Source of the DNA: DATJXG01 sp035500455
Lineage (GTDB): Bacteria > Acidobacteriota > Terriglobia > Terriglobales > Acidobacteriaceae
DNA: 18,216 bases
Direction of reading: 5' to 3'
Assembly (NCBI GenBank): GCA_035500455.1
Contig: DATJXG010000392.1
Coordinates: 1 to 18,216 of the forward strand
The notes below the pieces were generated by a model. The model was not told where the DNA came from and made no database searches. It was given only the letters and a program-made list of their open reading frames with translations. Numbering within the stretch: position 1 is the stretch's first letter; each line of letters begins with the position of its first letter. This document shows positions 14,716-18,216 of the stretch, piece after piece. Made by a program: the position numbers and the translations under genes.

Positions 14716-14727
14716 GTGAAAGCTAGG

Positions 14728-14797
14728 GCTGGGGGAATCAGCGACGGCGGTGTTTGTCGATTAACAGTCGAAGGAACCGCAGTCTACGCCACCCAGC
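14728..14797 (-). ncRNA. Candidate Y RNA D (minimal)
   Basis: 70 nt. Outer stem GCTGGG:CCCAGC, bulged T, GG:CC, loop CGTA against GCTGATT, inner stem GAC-T-GCGG:CCGC-C-GTC, then TTCCTTC in place of ATACTTC. The insert is only a hairpin, TCGA-CTGTTAA-TCGA. It lies 12 bases upstream of RNA B. It looks like a Ro-binding stem with almost no effector module. Confidence 0.68.
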
Positions 14798-14837
14798 AAG
14801 TTCATGGTTGGCCATTAGTCGCAGGTCGCCAGCCGCT

Positions 14838-14981
14838 GCTAAGCGGGCGCGACAAGGCCTAAGTGCCGTATGTTGAGTAGTTAGCTTTGCGTTAGAGGGC
14901 GCGGAAGAGACTACTTAGCGCAGTCGGAGCGACGCCCTGAAGCAATCTCGGCCAGTGACTCGCCGTGATTGCCCGCTTAGC
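14838..14981. repeat. 144-bp element with perfect 11-bp terminal inverted repeats
   Basis: GCTAAGCGGGC at 14838-14848 and its exact complement at 14971-14981. Inside, GCGA/TCGC and GGCC/GGCC pair in register, followed by AGTAGT/ACTACT and AGGGCG/CGCCCT. It could be a structured RNA gene or a small palindromic mobile element; no target-site duplication is visible. Confidence 0.6.
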
Positions 14982-15201
14982 GATTTGTGGTTGTAGTACG
15001 CCAAATCGGGCGTCCTTTCGTAAGAAGTGATGATTCAAGATGCCATGATTTCTATTTTTGCGCAATAGAAAAATGCGATTTTATCCACAAAATACGCGGT
15101 CTTTTCGCATCTTCTGCATAATCATGCGTTTGCCTCAGCGCGGCACCGCTCCAAAAAATCTGATAGCCTTTCTCAGCCCGTGTGTTTTGCTACATAAGGG
15201 C

Positions 15202-15299
15202 GTTCTTCGCGCCCTTTGCGCTCTTTGCGGTTGGAAAAGCCGCCGGATGACAACGGTAGCGTTTGAAGAAAACCGCAAACAACGCAAAGAACGCGAAGA
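15202..15299. repeat. Long imperfect inverted repeat (TTTGCG-type)
   Basis: Left arm 15202-15232 (GTTCTTCGCGCCCTTTGCGC onward) and right arm 15271-15299 (AACCGCAAACAACGCAAAGA onward) are imperfect complements of about 29 bases. This 'TTCGCGTTCTTTGCG' type of sequence is a familiar dispersed intergenic repeat in several bacterial groups. It would form a long hairpin upstream of the M20 gene. Confidence 0.7.
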
Positions 15300-15367
15300 T
15301 CGCAAGGAACACGCAGTAGGTTTGCCGTCTGCCAGTTCTGATCGGTTAACTATTCAAGGAGCCCAGG

Positions 15368-16789
15368 TTGAACTTTTCCAAACCCCTGACTGTAACCATC
15401 GTTCTGTTCGCCAGTTTCACCACAAGTGCTCAAATCGACAGCGCTACCCGCCAACTTTCGCACGACATTTTCAAGCAACTCATCGAAATCAACAGCACCG
15501 ATTCCGTGGGCAGCGTGACTGCCGCAGCCGAAGCCATGGCGCAGCGCTTCCGCGATGCCGGCTTCCCCGAGAGCGACCTGCACATTCTCGGCCCCAATGA
15601 TCGCAAGAAGAACCTGGTCGTGCGCTATCACGGCACCGGCAAACACAAGCCCATTCTGCTGATCGGCCATCTCGACGTGGTCGAGGCCAAGCGCGAAGAC
15701 TGGACCACCGATCCGTTTCAGTTCATCGAAAAGGACGGCTACTACTACGGCCGCGGCACCCAGGACATGAAAAGCGGCGACGCCATCATGGTCACCACGC
15801 TGATCCGCTTCAAGAAGGAAGGCTACAAGCCGGACTGCGACATCATCCTCGCCCTCACCGCCGACGAAGAAGGCGGTAAATCCAACGGAGTGGATTGGCT
15901 CATCAAGAACCACCGCGATCTGATTGACGCCGAGTTTGTGCTCAACCACGACGGCGGCGGCGTGGACACCGACCACGGCAAGCCGGTGGATATCGTCGTG
16001 GACGCCACTGAAAAGCTCTATGCTGACTATCAGCTCACCGTTACCAACCCCGGCGGCCACAGCTCCATTCCCGTGCCCGACAATGCCATTTATCATTTGG
16101 CCAATGGCCTGGTGCGCCTGCAGCACTATAAGTTTCCCTTTGAACTGAATCACGTCACCCGCGCCTACTACGAGCGCATGGCCACAGTTGCGCCAAGCCA
16201 GAAGGCGGCTGACATAAAGGCGATCCTTAAAGATCCGCCCGATCAAGCTGCCATCGCCCGCCTGTCGGAAGACCCGGTGGACAATTCCACGCTGCACACC
16301 ACGTGCGTCGCCACGCGCCTCGACGCCGGCCACGCCAACAACGCCCTGCCGCAGCGGGCGCAGGCCAACGTCAATTGCCGAATTCTTCCCGGACACTCCT
16401 CGGAAGAAGTGAGGCAAGAACTGGTCCGCGTGGTCGACGATCCCAAGATCGCAGTGCGCTACGTGGGAGCCATCGGAGAAGTCACTGACAAAGCATCCAG
16501 CCGCGAGTCTTACGCTCCGCCGCCGCTGCGTCCGGACGTATTCGAGCCGCTGGAGAAAATTGCCAAGGAGATGTGGCCGGGAGCGCCCGTGATTCCCGAC
16601 ATGGCAACCGGTGCTTCCGACGGCGTGTACACCAACGCTGCCGGCCTGCCGACCTATGGCGTTTCCGGCATCGCCATTGATCGCGACGATATCCGCGCTC
16701 ACGGCAAGGACGAGCGGCTGGGCGTGGAATCTTTCTACAACGGGGTAGATTTCTATTACCGCTACCTGAAAGCGGTGACCTCGGAGTAG
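15368..16789 (+). CDS. Secreted M20-family metallopeptidase
   Basis: 473 residues; a dinuclear-zinc amino- or carboxypeptidase of the M20 family. N-terminal signal peptide MNFSKPLTVTIVLFASFTTSAQ. Metal and catalytic residues are visible in order: GHLDVVEAK (His and catalytic Asp, about 98-106), YYYGRGTQDMKSGDA (bridging Asp, about 128), TADEEGGKSNG (catalytic and zinc Glu, about 163), LNHDGGG (about 193) and RAHGKDERL (last zinc His near 448). The lid/dimerisation domain begins near NPGGHSSIPVPDNAIYHLANGL (about 226-247). The start is TTG at 15368, chosen because AAGGAG lies 9 bases upstream and the signal peptide follows directly. Probably releases amino acids from peptides in the periplasm or outside. 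Single gene. Confidence 0.95.
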   Translation: MNFSKPLTVTIVLFASFTTSAQIDSATRQLSHDIFKQLIEINSTDSVGSVTAAAEAMAQRFRDAGFPESDLHILGPNDRKKNLVVRYHGTGKHKPILLIGHLDVVEAKREDWTTDPFQFIEKDGYYYGRGTQDMKSGDAIMVTTLIRFKKEGYKPDCDIILALTADEEGGKSNGVDWLIKNHRDLIDAEFVLNHDGGGVDTDHGKPVDIVVDATEKLYADYQLTVTNPGGHSSIPVPDNAIYHLANGLVRLQHYKFPFELNHVTRAYYERMATVAPSQKAADIKAILKDPPDQAAIARLSEDPVDNSTLHTTCVATRLDAGHANNALPQRAQANVNCRILPGHSSEEVRQELVRVVDDPKIAVRYVGAIGEVTDKASSRESYAPPPLRPDVFEPLEKIAKEMWPGAPVIPDMATGASDGVYTNAAGLPTYGVSGIAIDRDDIRAHGKDERLGVESFYNGVDFYYRYLKAVTSE

Positions 16790-16801
16790 CGCAGGACACC
16801 C

Positions 16802-16824
16802 GTAGCGCCGGCGTCCCGCCCGCA
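16802..16824 (+). repeat. Dispersed GC palindrome, copy 2
   Basis: Begins GTAGCGCCGGCGTCCCGCC, 13 bases after the M20 stop. Same family as 7217, 16931 and 16999. Confidence 0.6.
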
Positions 16825-16930
16825 GCGATTCTACGGGCTCGGCCAGTATATGGGTTCCCTGGTCGAAGCTCGGGCTTCGACAAGTGTGCTCAGGATGCGA
16901 TCTCAGGAGGAGCCTGGTGAGGGTGCGGGG

Positions 16931-16954
16931 TTGCCGGCGGGACGCCGGCACTAC
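16931..16954 (-). repeat. Dispersed GC palindrome, copy 3
   Basis: On the minus strand begins GTAGTGCCGGCGTCCCGCC; stem GCCGGCG.../...CGCCGGC. Confidence 0.6.
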
Positions 16955-16998
16955 ATCGCGACACAATCCTGGCATCACGAGCCGCCCGACGCTTCCGG

Positions 16999-17023
16999 CT
17001 GCCCGGCAGGACGCCCGCGCTAC
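16999..17023 (-). repeat. Dispersed GC palindrome, copy 4
   Basis: On the minus strand begins GTAGCGCGGGCGTCCTGCC. Its plus-strand end, CTAC, overlaps the -10-like TACAAT before the gene at 17033. Confidence 0.55.
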
Positions 17024-17028
17024 AATCC
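17019..17028 (+). promoter_or_regulatory. Promoter-like GCTACAATCC directly before the ICMT-like gene
   Basis: TACAAT (17021-17026) ends 6 bases before the ATG at 17033, which would place transcription start at or near the start codon: a leaderless mRNA. No ribosome site is visible, consistent with that. Confidence 0.45.
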
Positions 17029-17032
17029 AGCC

Positions 17033-17626
17033 ATGCTGCTCCCGCTGCGAACCGTGGGTTGGCTGGCGTGCGTGGTGTATTCCACCATTCCGGCATTCTG
17101 GCTCATGATCCACTCCCGCGCCGCGTCCTGGCGCCGCCGCAGCTCTCCTTATCGCATTCTGGTCCCCGCGTGGGTCGTGATGTGGATCGTGCTCGGCGCG
17201 ATCACTGCCCCCTGGCGAAACCTCGTCCTCTATTCCTCGCCCTGGTCATGGATCCCTGCCGTGGCTCTGTTCGCGGCTGGATTCTGGGTGTACTTCCAGG
17301 CCCGGCGCCAATTCAGCCTGCGGCAACTCGGCGGGCTCCCCGAAATTGTTCCGCGGCATCCTGAACAGCGTCTGGTCATCTCCGGCATCCGGTCGCGTGT
17401 CCGCCATCCTGTTTATCTCGGGCATCTGTGTGAGCTGCTCGCGTGGAGCGTCGGAACCGGCCTGGCTGTCTGCTATCTGCTCACCGTCCTGGCTTTGGCC
17501 ACTGGCGCGGTCATGATTCGCCACGAAGAAGCGGAACTGGAGCAGCGCTTTGGCGAGGAGTACCGCGAGTACAGGAAGAAGGTGCCTTCTCTGCTGCCCA
17601 GGGTTGTGCAGGGAAAAGCAATCTAA
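17033..17626 (+). CDS. Isoprenylcysteine carboxyl-methyltransferase-like membrane protein
   Basis: 197 residues from ATG 17033. Upstream in-frame sequence back to 16850 translates the dispersed repeats and is not protein-like, so the later start is preferred. Four to five membrane helices; the C-terminal half has the ICMT/PEMT signature: VISGIRSRVRHPVYLGHLCELLAWSVG (about 117-143) with the R-HP-Y-G pattern of the SAM-binding loop, and RHEEAELEQRFGEEYREYRKKVPSLLP (about 163-189) with the E-E-x-L-x-x-xF-G-xx-Y-xx-Y pattern. Eukaryotic ICMT methylates prenylated proteins; bacterial relatives methylate unknown lipids or small substrates. No ribosome site; probably leaderless. Confidence 0.9.
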   Translation: MLLPLRTVGWLACVVYSTIPAFWLMIHSRAASWRRRSSPYRILVPAWVVMWIVLGAITAPWRNLVLYSSPWSWIPAVALFAAGFWVYFQARRQFSLRQLGGLPEIVPRHPEQRLVISGIRSRVRHPVYLGHLCELLAWSVGTGLAVCYLLTVLALATGAVMIRHEEAELEQRFGEEYREYRKKVPSLLPRVVQGKAI

Positions 17627-17884
17627 GCAGCGTTGAGGTCTGTGAGCCCTAACCCGCGTGCTGCGCATTCCTTCGGTTCTTCTCCGCGCGTGCTTAGCGC
17701 TGGCGGGAACTGCGGCGAATTTCACGAGAACGACGCACGACCGAGGACACCCTCGCCTACACTCGATTGTGAAAGCGCCTTCAGCATTCCAGCTATAATC
17801 CGACTTGGCTAAAAACTGATAACTGAAAACTGAAAACTGAGAGCTGACGGCTGAAAGCTGACAGCTGAAACCTGCAGCCAACCC
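17627..17884 (+). promoter_or_regulatory. Leader region of the LolC/E gene with GCTATAATCC
   Basis: TATAAT at 17794-17799, in the context GCTATAATCC (17792-17801), is the best -10 of the window. The best -35-like match upstream, TTGTGA at 17767-17772, is 21 bases away, too far. The leader, about 80 bases, is almost entirely the CTGA tandem array. The rest of the gap shows nothing further. Confidence 0.5.
17809..17872 (+). repeat. Degenerate tandem repeat of CTGA-type units
   Basis: About eight to nine 7-8 base units such as CTGATAA, CTGAAAA, CTGAGAG, CTGACGG, CTGAAAG, CTGACAG. The array separates the -10 box from the start codon of the permease gene by less than 90 bases. Confidence 0.8.
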
Positions 17885-18216
17885 ATGCGCTTCGAACTCT
17901 TCGTCGCCTCCCGTTATCTGCGCGCCAAGCGAAGGCAGGCGTTCATCGGCGTCATCACCGGCATCTCCATCGCCGGCGTGGCCGCCGGAGTCGCGTCACT
18001 TGTGGTTGCCCTGGCCATCAATAACGGTTTTCGCCAGGACCTCCAGGACCGCCTCTTAGGCTCGACCTCTCACATCAACCTCATGCGGGTGGAAAGCGAC
18101 GGCATCAAAGACTGGCAACCACTGATGCAGCGTCTGGAGAAAGAGCCGCACGTGGTCGCCGCTGCTCCCGCGATCTATGAGCAGGTGCTGATCTCGCTCG
18201 GATCGCGGGCGCGGGG
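17885..18216 (+). CDS. LolC/LolE-type lipoprotein-releasing ABC permease (3' end missing)
   Basis: The frame is open from ATG 17885 to the window edge (110 residues). It begins MRFELFVASRYLRAKRRQ, the hallmark opening of LolC/LolE (FxxA-RYLRxKRR), followed by the first membrane helix FIGVITGISIAGVAAGVASLVVALAI (about 20-45), then NGFRQDLQDRLLGSTSHINL (about 47-66), matching the LolC/E motif NGF...L...ILG...H. These permeases pass lipoproteins from the inner membrane to LolA. LolC, LolE and LolF cannot be told apart from this part. The ATP-binding LolD gene is expected downstream. No clear ribosome site; the start is set by homology. Confidence 0.93.
   Translation, partial: MRFELFVASRYLRAKRRQAFIGVITGISIAGVAAGVASLVVALAINNGFRQDLQDRLLGSTSHINLMRVESDGIKDWQPLMQRLEKEPHVVAAAPAIYEQVLISLGSRAR

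Larger units (their letters stand above)
14798..15367. other. Gene-free region rich in inverted repeats
   Basis: No convincing coding frame. It contains the 14838-14981 inverted repeat, an adjacent hairpin CGATTTG/CAAATCG (14981-14987 with 15002-15008), an AT-rich stretch around 15030-15170, and the long inverted repeat at 15202-15299. It separates the divergent Ro locus and M20 gene, so promoters for both should be here, though none is clear. Confidence 0.6.

Noticed and set aside
14640..14720. Second ordinary tRNA (3' half)
   Set aside because: Only a T arm is present; no 5' half, D arm or CCA end. It is explained as RNA B.
13798..14862. 354-residue plus-strand frame across the RNA cluster
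   Set aside because: It runs antisense through a better gene and three structured RNAs; no motif.
14838..14981. Integron attC site
   Set aside because: The ends lack the GTTRRRY/RYYYAAC core boxes and no integrase is present.
15058..15600. 180-residue plus-strand frame
   Set aside because: It translates the inverted repeat (KNRKQRKERE-type residues) and then overlaps the M20 gene in another frame.
15350..17113. 587-residue antisense frame over the M20 gene
   Set aside because: Shadow of the peptidase gene, extending through repeats.
1..18216. CRISPR array
   Set aside because: No regularly spaced direct repeats with unique spacers are visible; the tandem arrays have 7-8 base units only.

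Overview
The window looks like a GC-rich chromosome segment from an Acidobacteriota (Terriglobia-like) bacterium. The clues are a Pkn-type serine/threonine kinase fused to a TolB-like domain and TPRs, PQQ-propeller and M20 peptidase lifestyle genes, dispersed GC-rich palindromes, CTGA-type short tandem repeats ahead of genes, and the end of a kdp operon. The taxonomic guess is inference; no marker gene is present.

Layout. 1-2490 (+): 3' end of kdpB and complete kdpC (high-affinity K+ ATPase). 2491-3045: a non-coding gap with a perfect -10 box and hairpins. 3046-4044 (+): a SnoaL/NTF2-like protein and an OsmC-family peroxide reductase. 4337-7655 (+): a membrane-anchored receptor-type Ser/Thr kinase followed by two tiny genes that share start, tail and terminator design. 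7994-9295 (+): an exported PQQ-type beta-propeller, converging on a TROVE (Ro60/Rsr) gene. 9361-14797 (-): a Ro ribonucleoprotein locus. 14798-15367: gene-free, rich in inverted repeats. 15368-17626 (+): secreted M20 peptidase and an isoprenylcysteine-methyltransferase-like membrane protein. 17885-end (+): start of a LolC/E-type permease.

The most interesting part is the Ro locus. Besides the TROVE/vWA protein, the minus strand carries five RNA genes, named here D, B, C, A and E in transcription order. I infer them to be bacterial Y RNAs. Each is closed by the same pattern: a 6-bp outer stem of changing sequence, a bulged base, a GG:CC step, an asymmetric internal loop with a near-constant 3' strand (GCNNGTT or similar), an inner stem of changing sequence, then an ATACTTC-like heptamer. 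Between these conserved ends the inserts differ completely. A and E hold a circularly permuted tRNA (T arm, closed acceptor, D arm), B holds a T arm with small hairpins, C a large unknown fold, and D only one hairpin. The RNAs alternate with an uncharacterised basic protein gene (13615-14352), a frameshifted four-cysteine small protein gene (13102-13386) and a BCS1-like AAA ATPase gene (11597-12853). The arrangement suggests one Ro60-type protein that exchanges several effector-specifying RNAs. An ORF6N gene on the other strand sits inside the locus and has the same 27-bp palindrome both upstream of it and within its coding region.
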